A stretch of DNA of 64,000 nucleotides from an uncultured Caldimonas sp. (lineage in GTDB: Bacteria > Pseudomonadota > Gammaproteobacteria > Burkholderiales > Burkholderiaceae). The notes beneath the pieces were generated by a model. The model did no database searches and was not told the DNA's origin. It worked only from the letters and a program-made list of their open reading frames with translations. The position numbers were made by a program, and so were the translations under genes. Shown here one piece after another: positions 9,941-19,500 of the stretch. The DNA lies in assembly GCF_946480305.1 (NCBI RefSeq), contig NZ_CAMLJQ010000003.1, positions 197,819 through 261,818 of the forward strand, in the 5' to 3' direction. Numbering within the stretch: position 1 is the stretch's first letter; the number at the start of each line of letters is the position of its first letter.

Positions 9941-10981
9941 TCAGGCCCGCTTGCGGGCCGGTGCCGTCTTGCTCTGCGCGGCGGTACGCCGGGCCGCCGG
10001 CTTCTTGGCGGCCTTGGCCGCGGTGGAGCTGCTGCGCGCCGTCCGTTTGGCGCTGGCGCCGTCGCCGTCACTGCCGCGCTTGGTGCCCGAAGGAGCGGGC
10101 GGTGGGGCGCTCGGCTTCTTGCCACCCACATGCATCGGCTTCACCTTGCCGCCGCCACCGCCCGCGGATCCCTTGCTGCCGCCTTCCGCGCGCTGCACGC
10201 TTTGCCGCAGCGCGGCCATCAGGTCGATCACCTGCGCACCGCCGGCGGCCGGGGTCTCGTCGCCGGCAGGCGTCAGGGTGTGCGTCTGGCCGGCCGAGAT
10301 CTTGGCCTCGATCTGCGACAGCAGGTCTTCGCGGTAGGTGTCGTGGTATTGGGCGGGCTCCCAGTCCTGCGACATCTCGTCCACCAGCCGCTGCGCCATG
10401 TCCAGCTCGCGCTCGCCCACACCCACCGCCTTCAGGTTGCTTTCCGGCACGTACAGGTCGCCCGGCTCCAGCACCTCGTCGGCAAAGCGCATCGTGTTGA
10501 GCATCAGCACGTCGCCTTGCACCAGCAGCGCGGCGAGGTGCTGCTTGGTGTGGATCACCACCTTCGCAATGCCGGCGCGGCCGCTGCGCTGCATCACCTC
10601 GCGCAGCAGCGCATAGCCTTTTTCGCCGCGCTTGCCCACTTCCAGGTAGTAGGGCGTCTCGAAGTAGGCGGGCGAGATCTGCTTGGCATCGACGAAGCCG
10701 ATGATGTCGACCGTCTGCGTGGCCTCGGGGTTGGCGCGGCGGAAGTCCTCGTCGGACATCAGCACGTATTCGCCTTTTTCGTACTGGTAGCCCTTGACGA
10801 TGTGTTCGCTCTCGATCGGCTCTCCGGTGCGCTTGTTGATGCGCCGGTAGCCCACCGGCGCCATGTCGCGCCGGTCGAGCCAGTCGAAGTCGAGGTCGTT
10901 CTTGCGCGCTGCTGCCCGCAAGGTGACGGGGATGTGCACCAGCCCGAAGGTGATGGCGCCTTTCCAGACGACACGTGCCAT
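9941..10981 (-). CDS. ku: Ku protein for non-homologous end joining
   Basis: Bacterial Ku forms a homodimeric ring that threads onto DNA ends and recruits LigD. I chose the ATG at 10981 because MARVVWKGAITFGLVHIPV is the canonical Ku N-terminus. The frame stays open 65 codons further upstream, but that extension is Arg/Cys-rich and not Ku-like. The resulting protein has 346 residues. The Ku core spans residues ~1-255 (for example YFETPYYLEVGKRGEKGYAL and the TKQHLAALLVQGDVLMLNTM region). The C-terminal ~90 residues form a Lys/Arg/Ala/Ser-rich basic tail, as in long bacterial Kus whose tail affects DNA binding. Downstream partner ligD begins after 14 bases. Confidence 0.97.
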   Translation of the reverse strand: MARVVWKGAITFGLVHIPVTLRAAARKNDLDFDWLDRRDMAPVGYRRINKRTGEPIESEHIVKGYQYEKGEYVLMSDEDFRRANPEATQTVDIIGFVDAKQISPAYFETPYYLEVGKRGEKGYALLREVMQRSGRAGIAKVVIHTKQHLAALLVQGDVLMLNTMRFADEVLEPGDLYVPESNLKAVGVGERELDMAQRLVDEMSQDWEPAQYHDTYREDLLSQIEAKISAGQTHTLTPAGDETPAAGGAQVIDLMAALRQSVQRAEGGSKGSAGGGGGKVKPMHVGGKKPSAPPPAPSGTKRGSDGDGASAKRTARSSSTAAKAAKKPAARRTAAQSKTAPARKRA

Positions 10982-11015
10982 GGCATCGGATCGGCAAGCT
11001 GCGTGCCCGCAGGCG

Positions 11016-11300
11016 TCAAGCCGTGGCGCGCGCCTTCTGCCGCCGCGTGTTGCGCCAGTAGATGGCCTGCCCGGCGATCGCGCTGCACAGCAGCGCCACG
11101 TTGACGAACAGGAACACCCAGTTCTGGAGCAGGGCGCTGTAGATCGAAAAGCCCAGCGAGGCGGCCGATTGGCCAATGAACAGCCAGGACGACACGCCGC
11201 GCGTGTCGCCGCTGCGCCATTGCTTGCGCACCTGGTGGAAGATGGTCCACAGCAGCACGAATGAGCTGGCCCACCCGATCAGTTCGGTTGTCATCGACAT
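11016..11300 (-). CDS. Small PQ-loop membrane protein, SemiSWEET-like
   Basis: A 94-residue protein with three predicted membrane segments (residues ~8-20, ~38-58 and ~64-84). This is the size and topology of the half-transporters known as SemiSWEETs or PQ-loop proteins. The first helix reads WASSFVLLWTIFHQVRKQW and continues into a short polar loop (RSGDTRGVSSW), the position of the PQ motif; here the Pro is replaced by His (HQ). SemiSWEETs act as dimers moving small sugars, but several PQ-loop relatives have other or unknown substrates, so substrate is not assigned. Start could be the first Met or the Met two codons later. It sits between asmA and ku on the same strand (34 bases before the Ku start), which looks like operon packing without an obvious functional link. 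Confidence 0.75.
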   Translation of the reverse strand: MSMTTELIGWASSFVLLWTIFHQVRKQWRSGDTRGVSSWLFIGQSAASLGFSIYSALLQNWVFLFVNVALLCSAIAGQAIYWRNTRRQKARATA

Positions 11301-11337
11301 GCACGGTCCTTCATCGCATGGAGAGATCGCCGGCGGC

Positions 11338-13443
11338 TCAACGCTTGCCGGCCGGAGGAGCCGGCTCGCCGGCCCGCGCGTTGCGCAGCCGCTCCAACGC
11401 CTGCCGGCATCCGTTCTTCTGCTGCTCGCCCGGGTCGATCAGCGGGATCACCGCGGCGAGCGGGTTGACGGCAGCGAGGGCCGCGGCGGCCAGCACCTTC
11501 AAGCCGATGCGGCCGGCGTCCAGCCGCACCTCGGGGTCGGCAAAGCTGCCTTGCACGTGGATGGGCGAGCGCAGCGACAGCGGCGAGAAGTCCTTCGGTC
11601 GCGCCGTGAGCTGCAGGTCGAGCTGTTCACGCGCCAGCGACACGGTGCCGCCGACGAGCACGGTCGTGTCCGGCGTGTCGATCAGGCCCAGCTCGCTCTT
11701 GAGCTGGCCTTCCTGAGCCGCAAAGCGCATCACCGCGCAGTTCATCGGCAGCGGATGGTCGCCGCGGATCAGCAGGCCCAGGCCCTCGGCCACGTCGATG
11801 CCCAGCGCTTCCACCACCAGGTGCGACAGCTCGCCGTCGTTCACCCACAGCGAGGCGCTGCCGTCCAGCGAGCCGAGCATCGACGCCGTGGAGCGACCCA
11901 CGCCCTGGAACTTGGCGCGGCCCGACAGCAGGCCGGTCACGTAGGCCGGCGCTGCGCCGCCGTCCTTGGCCTGCTCGTCGCGCGGGTTGCGCGCCTGCAG
12001 CCACTGTTCCAGCCGCACGCGGGCGAGCTGGAGATCGATGTCCCAGCGGGGCACGGCGGGGCGGCTGTCGAGCAGCAACGCGCCGCGCAGCTCGCCGCCG
12101 GAAGTGCTGGCGAGCACGTCCTGGATGCGCAGCATGCCGCCCTGCAGCCGCAGGTGCGCCTGCAGCGGGCGCAGGTCGCGCAGGTAGGCCGTGCCGAGGT
12201 CCAGCATCTTGAGGTCGATGCGCACGTCGGCGTTCATCGCGCGCAGCGAGGGGATGTTGAACTCGCGCTGCGGCAGCACCTGCCCGCCGGCATCACGGTC
12301 GGCCCGGGGCTCGCGGGCGCCGCGGCGTGTCCCGAAGGCGGGGCCGAGGTCGGCGAGCACGAGCCGCTCGCCGGTCAGCTCGCCTGAGAGCACCGGTACT
12401 TGCGGCCGGCGGTCGAACGTGAAGTGGCCGCCCAGGCGGCTGGTGCCCACCGCGGCCTCGCGCACGTCGGCCTTCCAGACGTCGCCCTGCTTCGCGAGCC
12501 GGCCGTCCAGCTTGAACGGCGGCGTGGTGGGCAGCGTGACGCCCCAGGGCGCGCCGGCCGCGGCCAGCGAATTGCCCTGCACCGAGAAGCTGCCGTCGAA
12601 GCCCTGCAGCCGCAACACGTCGGTGGCCTGTCCCTCGAACGCGTATTTCGCCTGGCCGGCGCTCGCGTTCATGGTGATCGGCACCGGCTCGCCGTCGCCT
12701 TCCGAAGCGAGCAACGGCAATGCGCCGGACGAGGCGATGCGGAAGTCGAACTTCGCGGTGCGGTAGGTGCCGCCGCCTTCGACCACCAGGCCGCGCGCGC
12801 CTTGCCCGGCCTGCGCGCCTTCTTCCGTGCGGGCGCGGGCTTGCAGGTCCACCTGCTGCACGGCGTCGCTGAAGCGCACGCTGCCTTCGCCGACGACCAG
12901 CCGGTCGAACTCCGGGGCTTCGAATTCGCGCTTCGGCCGATCCTTCTTCGGCGGCCCGAACTGCCAGTTGGCGCGGCCGTCCTCGAGCCGCCACAGGTTC
13001 GCATCGATGCTGCCGACCTCGAACGCGCGGATCTCGAGGGGCGGGGCATCGCCGCCGCGGTTGCGCCACTGGTCGAGCAGGGTCGAGTACGGCAGCGCAA
13101 GGTAGACGTTCTCCGCACGCACGAACTCGCCTGGCTGGCCCGCCTCGGCGGCCCAGGCGGGCGGGCCCACGGCGAACTCGTCCGTGCGCAGCCGGATGCG
13201 CCCGAGCAGCCGCAGCGAAAACTCCTCGCCGATCGTTACTTCGCGCTGCAAGCGCTGTTCGAGCTGGCGCTCGAACGGCCCGCGCAGGAAAGGCCATCCG
13301 GCCGCTTCGCAGAGCAGCAGCACGAGCAGCAGACCGGCAAGCACGAGCAGGCTCACACCCCCCGGCGTGCGCCAGTGCGGGTGGCGCGGTGAAAGCCACC
13401 GGGAACGGTGGGCGGAGGGCGCGGCTGTGTCTGGGGCGGTCAC
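11338..13443 (-). CDS. AsmA-family envelope protein
   Basis: A 701-residue AsmA/TamB-like protein. It has an N-terminal cytoplasmic stretch, one membrane anchor (about residues 28-48, GVSLLVLAGLLLVLLLCEAAG) and a long periplasmic beta-rich part. The C-terminal AsmA signature region is visible (DLQLTARPKDFSPLSLRSPI followed by VQGSFADPEVRLDAG). AsmA-like proteins are thought to form hydrophobic grooves that carry phospholipids between the envelope membranes; that role is family knowledge, not shown here. The start is GTG at 13443, since an ATG at 13450 is out of frame. A dispersed ~39-bp element (13454-13492) ends about 10 bases upstream of this start. Confidence 0.88.
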   Translation of the reverse strand: MTAPDTAAPSAHRSRWLSPRHPHWRTPGGVSLLVLAGLLLVLLLCEAAGWPFLRGPFERQLEQRLQREVTIGEEFSLRLLGRIRLRTDEFAVGPPAWAAEAGQPGEFVRAENVYLALPYSTLLDQWRNRGGDAPPLEIRAFEVGSIDANLWRLEDGRANWQFGPPKKDRPKREFEAPEFDRLVVGEGSVRFSDAVQQVDLQARARTEEGAQAGQGARGLVVEGGGTYRTAKFDFRIASSGALPLLASEGDGEPVPITMNASAGQAKYAFEGQATDVLRLQGFDGSFSVQGNSLAAAGAPWGVTLPTTPPFKLDGRLAKQGDVWKADVREAAVGTSRLGGHFTFDRRPQVPVLSGELTGERLVLADLGPAFGTRRGAREPRADRDAGGQVLPQREFNIPSLRAMNADVRIDLKMLDLGTAYLRDLRPLQAHLRLQGGMLRIQDVLASTSGGELRGALLLDSRPAVPRWDIDLQLARVRLEQWLQARNPRDEQAKDGGAAPAYVTGLLSGRAKFQGVGRSTASMLGSLDGSASLWVNDGELSHLVVEALGIDVAEGLGLLIRGDHPLPMNCAVMRFAAQEGQLKSELGLIDTPDTTVLVGGTVSLAREQLDLQLTARPKDFSPLSLRSPIHVQGSFADPEVRLDAGRIGLKVLAAAALAAVNPLAAVIPLIDPGEQQKNGCRQALERLRNARAGEPAPPAGKR

Positions 13444-13453
13444 GCCTCATGTC

Positions 13454-13492
13454 GGCAATTGGCGTACCCGCCCGCGGTGCGGGTCCGGCAGG
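13454..13492. repeat. Dispersed ~39-bp element, copy 1
   Basis: Begins GGCAATTGGCG, continues through a CGCGGTGC block and ends CCGGCAGG. A close copy lies at 63668-63703, also upstream of a minus-strand gene. Copy 1 is just 5' of asmA, copy 2 is 71 bases 5' of the SDR gene. It could be a shared promoter or regulator site, or a small repeat family. Confidence 0.5.
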
Positions 13493-13533
13493 GCGCCGGG
13501 TGCAGGCCAGACTCCTGGGTCAAGGAAAGCGCA

Positions 13534-16500
13534 TCACATGCCGGGTTGCCGGCTGCGGTAGGCGGCGACAAACTCCTCGTAGGTGCGCGCAGCCTTGTCG
13601 GTCGACACGCCACCGCCCCAGCCAAGCACGCGACGGCGCCGCAATCTGCTGACGCCATCCGCGCCGGCATGCGGATCGTGCGCCAGGATCTCCCGCATCA
13701 TCGGTGCCGTCGTTCCGGGGCCGATGCCTCCGGCAAAGACGACCGGTTTCGGCGCGAGGCCACGCTCGCGCAGTGCTTCGTCGATCCGGTCTGCGAGGCG
13801 AAGGTAGTGTTCTGGCGCCCATTGCTCGCCGTGACTCAGCGAGGGATCGATCTGCAGTTCTTCGATCAACGGTGCAACGTCGGCGACCTTGGCAGCCAGT
13901 GCACCCGGGTCGTCTGCGTACTGCTCCATGTCGCGGCGGTGAATCTGCAGCGACACGCGCTGATCGGGGAACCGCACCTTCAGTTCCGACAGCATCTGCA
14001 GCCAGTCCTCGTGCCGCGCCAGGTTGATCCGCACGATGTGGTTCCTGTGGAGGCCGAGCGCACGCAGTTCGCTGACGGTTTGCCAGATCGGTACGTCCTG
14101 GCTGTCCCACCAGGCATGGTCGGGGCGCTTCCAGTAAGCGCCTTGCTCGCTACCGGCGACGACGTGCACGACCAGCGGCTCATCGCGGAACTGCTCGAAC
14201 ATGCGCGCCAGCTGGGTTCTGTCCGGGTAGCCTGCTGGCCAGGTGTCGCGGAACGCCTGCGGCACCAGCGTACGGGCCCAGCGCTGAAGGCGCCCCGCGT
14301 GCTCGGGCTTCAAGGTGTCTGGCGTCGTCATCGGCCCCCATCTGAGCTCCACTGCGGTGGCATCAGGGCCGAGCCGTTCGCTTAGCTTGTCGAGGCGGCG
14401 GCGCAGGCGGGCCACCTGACGCGCGGTACGGGGGTTGTTGACGGTGAACGTGGACACCAACGGCAACGGCTCGGCCAGGTTCTGCGGAGCGTGTGCAGTG
14501 GGCGCAGGCTCCGCAGCAAACTCACGGAATGGCGCAAGGGCATCCGGTGCACTGGCCTGTGCCGCGGGGACGTGCTCCTGCCCGCGAGAGGGATCCCGAC
14601 GGCCCCGACGCGGCCAGGGCGCATGCTGCGCGGGTGGTCGGCCGCCCGGGCGCTCGTTCTCGCGCCCGGCCTCGTGCACGCGGTCCATGTAGGTCTGCGG
14701 CGCACGTGAGGCGCCGGTATCGAGGTTGGGTGCTTCGGCGGTGGATGATGGCAAGGCGTCGAGCAGTTGCCGCACATCGTCGGGCACGGGGCCGAGCGGG
14801 TCGGCGTCCAGGTGATGCGACAGGCGTTCGATCGCCTCTTCGATGCGGTGCGTCAGGGCTGGGTCGGCCACATTGTCGACGGCCTGCAGCAGCTCGCCGA
14901 TGGCGCGGGACACAGGCGAGTCGTCATCCGTAGCGGGGAGGCCGGGCATTACGCGGTCGAAATCGCCGAGGCTTTCGATCGCGTCGAGGTCGTTGTCGGT
15001 GAAGATGGGCAGTTGCGGTGCGTCCGCGCTGCCACTGTCAGCACTCGCCCTGTCGCCGGCGATCTGTGGCAGCAGGACCTTGGTGATCATCGAGACCGGT
15101 GGGCGGCGTGGCTGCTCGTCGCTGATCGGGTTGTCCGGCGTGTCCTTCGTCCGGCCGTCGTACAAGGTGCCGCGCCGCAGGGCCCAGCCCCAACCGGCGT
15201 CACGCTCGCGTTCGAACTGCCCCACGTAGTGGCGGCCGTGATGGTGATTGAGGTCGCTGCCGGTAATGGCAGCCAATGCACGCGTGGCCTCGTCCAGGTC
15301 GTCGGTTTCGAGCAGGCGCGCGTAGATCTCGAGGAAGTCCTGCTCTGCCACACCGGTGGGAATGGGGGCCGGCACCACAGGGCCGCCGCGCCGGGCCGAC
15401 TCCTCGCGCAGGCGCCATTGGGCAAACGCGGCGCGCGCTTCGTCGCGCAGCAGGCTGGATACGTAGCTGTCGCGCGTCGAGGCGTGCCCGACGTTCGGCA
15501 GCTCGCTGTGGGCCAGCTCATGCACGAACAGCGAAGCGATCTCCTCCGGCTTCCAGGCGCGCGTTGTGCCGTCTGCGCCGTGGGCGAGCGGCGAAATCGT
15601 GATGTTGAACCGCAGCGGCTCGTAGACGGCTGCCGAGCCCTCCGGTGTTTCTCCATACCCGATTTCCAGGCCGCCGGCGATCTGGGTGCGCAACTGCTGC
15701 TGCAGCTCGGGATGCAACGCGAGCACGCGATCGACCGGCTCGCCCAGGCCGGTCACCACCGCGTCGCGTTGCAGTTGCGCGACCTCGGCGGCATCGGGCG
15801 AGCCGGGTTCGAGATGGCGTCGAACGCCAGCCGCATGCTCGAAGCTGCTCGCTCGCGCAACCCGCGCCAGCGCCTCGACGATGCCGAAGTCGAATTCGAC
15901 GGCAATCTGGTTCAGTTCGTGGCGTACCACCGACCGGAAGCCGAGCGCCTGCAGGTCGCGCAACCTGTCGTGCGCCGCCTGCCATTCGCGCCGGGCCGGC
16001 TCACGCCCCTCGTCCATCCAGCGTGACAGCACGGTGGTGCGCCCTGCCACACTTTCGGGCCACCAGGTGTCGGCCTGGCGGGCGTGCGGCAAGAAATCTT
16101 CGAGCAGCGCCAGCGCCTGCCGGTACTGTTGCAGCCCAGGCGGTGCAGGCTCCTGGCCGGCGGCCAGGTGGGTGCTCAGGTCGTCCAGCTGCGAGCGGGC
16201 TTCGGTCAATGCCCGGCGTGCCGTGGCCGCGTCACCGCCGCCTTTGGCGTGCGCCTCGATCGCAGCTTCCAGTTGATGCGGTGGCACCAGCCCGTGGGCG
16301 TCGATGAAGCTCTGCAGCGTGGCGGACATGGCTACCGGCGCAGCAAGGGCTTCGGTGTCAGCGCCGCGGTGCCCGGGCGTCGTCCGTGATGCGTTGGCCT
16401 CGGGCGAGCGGGCGGCCCCATGCGGCTGGGGCGCGTCCCGCCGCGCCTGTTGGCGAAAGCGCTGCGCCAGGCCGGTCGCGACCGCGGCGACGGCGTTGAT

Positions 16501-19500
16501 GGCGCGCTCGTCCCCGCGGAAGAGGGCGCGGTGCAGCGTGTCTTCGCCCACGACTCGCACGACGGCTTCGGCGACCAGGGCTTCGGATGCATGCGGCAGG
16601 TGGGCGGGCGCCGCTTCACCCGCCATGCCGAGCGCGTGCTGCGCTTGCGTGAGGTAGCGCAGATAGCCGCCCGCAGCGCGTGCCGTCGCGTCGTCACCAG
16701 CCGCTGCGGAGGTCCGCCAGCCGAGGTATTCCGAGAAGCCTGCGGCCATGTCGGAGCCGCGCGCATCGGGCCGTACCCGGATGCGCGCCATGCGCTCGGC
16801 GAACCGGGTGTCCATGTAGTAGCGCACGGCCGCATTGCCGTCGCGCACTTCGCTGAGGTGCAGGCGCCGCTCGATGTCACCGGGCAGGTCGTCGGCGCGC
16901 AGTGTGACGTGGTCGGCGCTGCCATCCTGGGCGTAGACGACGGCCGCGTCAGCTGGCGCGGCGGCTGGCGCTGCAGCATCACCGGCAACGACGATTGCGC
17001 GTTCGGTCGCGGTCGGGCGCTGCGGCAGATGGTCGCCGGCCATGGCGCGGATGCGCGTGTCGACATCGGCGAACTGCTCGCGCCGTCGCTGCGCGCGGCG
17101 CGCGGCATACGGAGCGGACGCGCCGGGTGGCGCCACATGGACGATCAGGTCGAGCAAGCCGTCTTCGAGGCGCCACTCGTACCGGTCCACGTGCAAGCCT
17201 AGCGCTTGCAGCACGCGGGTGCCGCTGCGGGCCAGCACCGAGGCAGCAGCGGCGTCTTCGCTGGCGGCCTCCGATTCGCCGAAGTTCGTGTAGTAGGACA
17301 TCTGCGTGTCCTCTTCCAGCACGTTGCGGTAGTTCAGCCGCGATGGTTGCACTCCGTAGTGCTCCATCAGGCGCACGAGCATCTCGTCCTGCGAGCGAGG
17401 TGGCAGGCCTCCACGGGAAATGCTCTGCACGTCGACCGGCACCGCCTGGCCTGGACGCAGCCCTTCCGGCAGGTCGAGGATCACCTCGGCGCGTTCGTCC
17501 CGTGCATGGGTGGCGATCAGTCGGTTGCCTTCGCGTTGCAGACGCAGGCCCTCCAGCGCCGCGCGTTGCGGACGGGGCGCACCGGCGCCGGGCGGGCCGT
17601 CGGCAGGGCGCGCGCCGAGGCCCAGGCCGCCGGGAAACTCAGCGTCACCGATCAGCCCCCGCGTCGAGGGAACCGAAGGCGCGACGGGTGGCGTGGGGCG
17701 GGACAGCGCGGTCGTGGTGTCGCTGGCAGCGGTGTGCGCGTTGATCCATCGGTTGGCGGCCCGGGCGCCGAGTTCCGGCAGCAGGTCCATCGCCAGGCTC
17801 AGCCACAACTGCTCCTGCTCGCCGGGGCGCAAACCTTTGCCGGCGTTGTGGGTGCTGAGTCGGTGCAGGTCGTGGGCGGTAGGCACGTAGCCTGTCCACG
17901 CCACCCGGTTGGCCCAGGTCGCCACTTGCGCCGCGCGCGCGCCACCGGGCGTGCCGGCCCGCCCGGCGTGTGTGTAGGCCGCGCCCATCGCGGTGAGGGC
18001 GGCCAGCGACGACAGCAGCGTGACGCCCTGCATCGCCGTGTCCACGCTCATCGATTGCCCGCGTGCGCGTTCCTGGCCTCGCATGTGCATGAAGGCTGCG
18101 CCGCCATAAGCGGTGATGGCGCCCAGCGTCGTCGCTTGCACTGCCAGGATCGTGCGCCCGGCTGCGGTGCTGCCGGCCGCCGATGCGCTCGCCTGGCCGC
18201 CGGCAAGCGCGGCCGCGTGCCGGCCGGCCATCCAGCTCGCCAGGCGCGTCGCACCGAGCCGACCGGCCGCCATGAGACCCGGCGTGAAGCTGAGCACGAC
18301 GGCGGCACCGATCGTCAACCCGGTCACCAGCTTCGGATGCTGGCGCGTCCAGCGCTCGAAGGCCTCTTCCTCGTGCGCGCCGCCGGTGAGTACCCGCATG
18401 GCGATGCGCGGCGTGGCGGTGCCCGTCTCCACGCGTGCACGGCCCGTGTCCATCACGGCCAAGGCGGCGTCGGTGCCGGGCAGGGTGTTGTCGTCGACGA
18501 AGGCATCGACGCTGGCGTAGACGTCGGCCTTTTGCTGGCCCGCGGCCACCAGGCCGTCGACGACCGACACCGTCTTGCCGTTCTTGTCGAGCAGGCTGTA
18601 GAGCAGGCCATTGCCCCGGCCGCTGCCGAATTCCTTCGAGACCGTGGCGTAGCTGTAGCTCGCCACCGCCACGCGGTACTGCGACAAGCCCAGCTCGCCT
18701 GCCTTGTCGCGCAGGCGGGTGACGACGGCGTCGGTCACGCGGTCGCGTTCGCCGCCCATGGACGGATCGGACAGCTCGGCGCGCAGTGACTGGCTGTCGG
18801 AGACGAGGGCGCGCAACGCCTGTTCGTCCCGGGCGAAGTGGGCCTCGGCGCCGAAACGGGCGTGGACCTGCCACGCCCAGTCCTGCGACAGCCGCGCCGG
18901 ATCGGCCATGAAGGCGCGCGCCTGCAGTTCGGGGTCGAGCGGGTCGCCTTGCGCGGCCAGCGCCGCATGTACGTCCGCGGCGGCTACGTCAGCGAGCGCG
19001 GCGCGTTGGTGGGCGGCTGCGTCGGCGACAGGCGGGTTGAATCGGATCTCCTGGAGCTTCCATGCCGCGTCTGCCTGCTGCCAGCGGGCCTGGGCCTGCC
19101 GCATGCCGGTCTGCGCCTGCCGGAACTCCGGCGACAGCGCGGCGTTGAAGTCGTCGAGTGCGCGCTTGGCGTCGGCCAACGCCTGGCGCGCGTCTTCGTG
19201 CGCCTGCTGCCGCACCGGCAGGCTGTCCTGCTCGCGCTCCTTCTTGCTTTTGCCGAGGCCGAACAGATCGAAGCCGCTGCCGAAGCCGCCGCCCGAGGCC
19301 ACGGCGGTGTTCAGGCCCTGCTGGTGCGTGGCCTGCGCCTGGCGGTATTGCGCGTCCTCACCGTTGTAGCGCTCCTGTGCCTGGGCGATCGCTTGTTGCA
19401 GCTCCAGTTGCCGGGCGGCAAGCCGGGGTGCGCCGGGCACTGCATCGAAGCGCCGGCCAGCGTCGATCATCTGCAATCGGGTCTGGCTCTCCTGTGCGGC

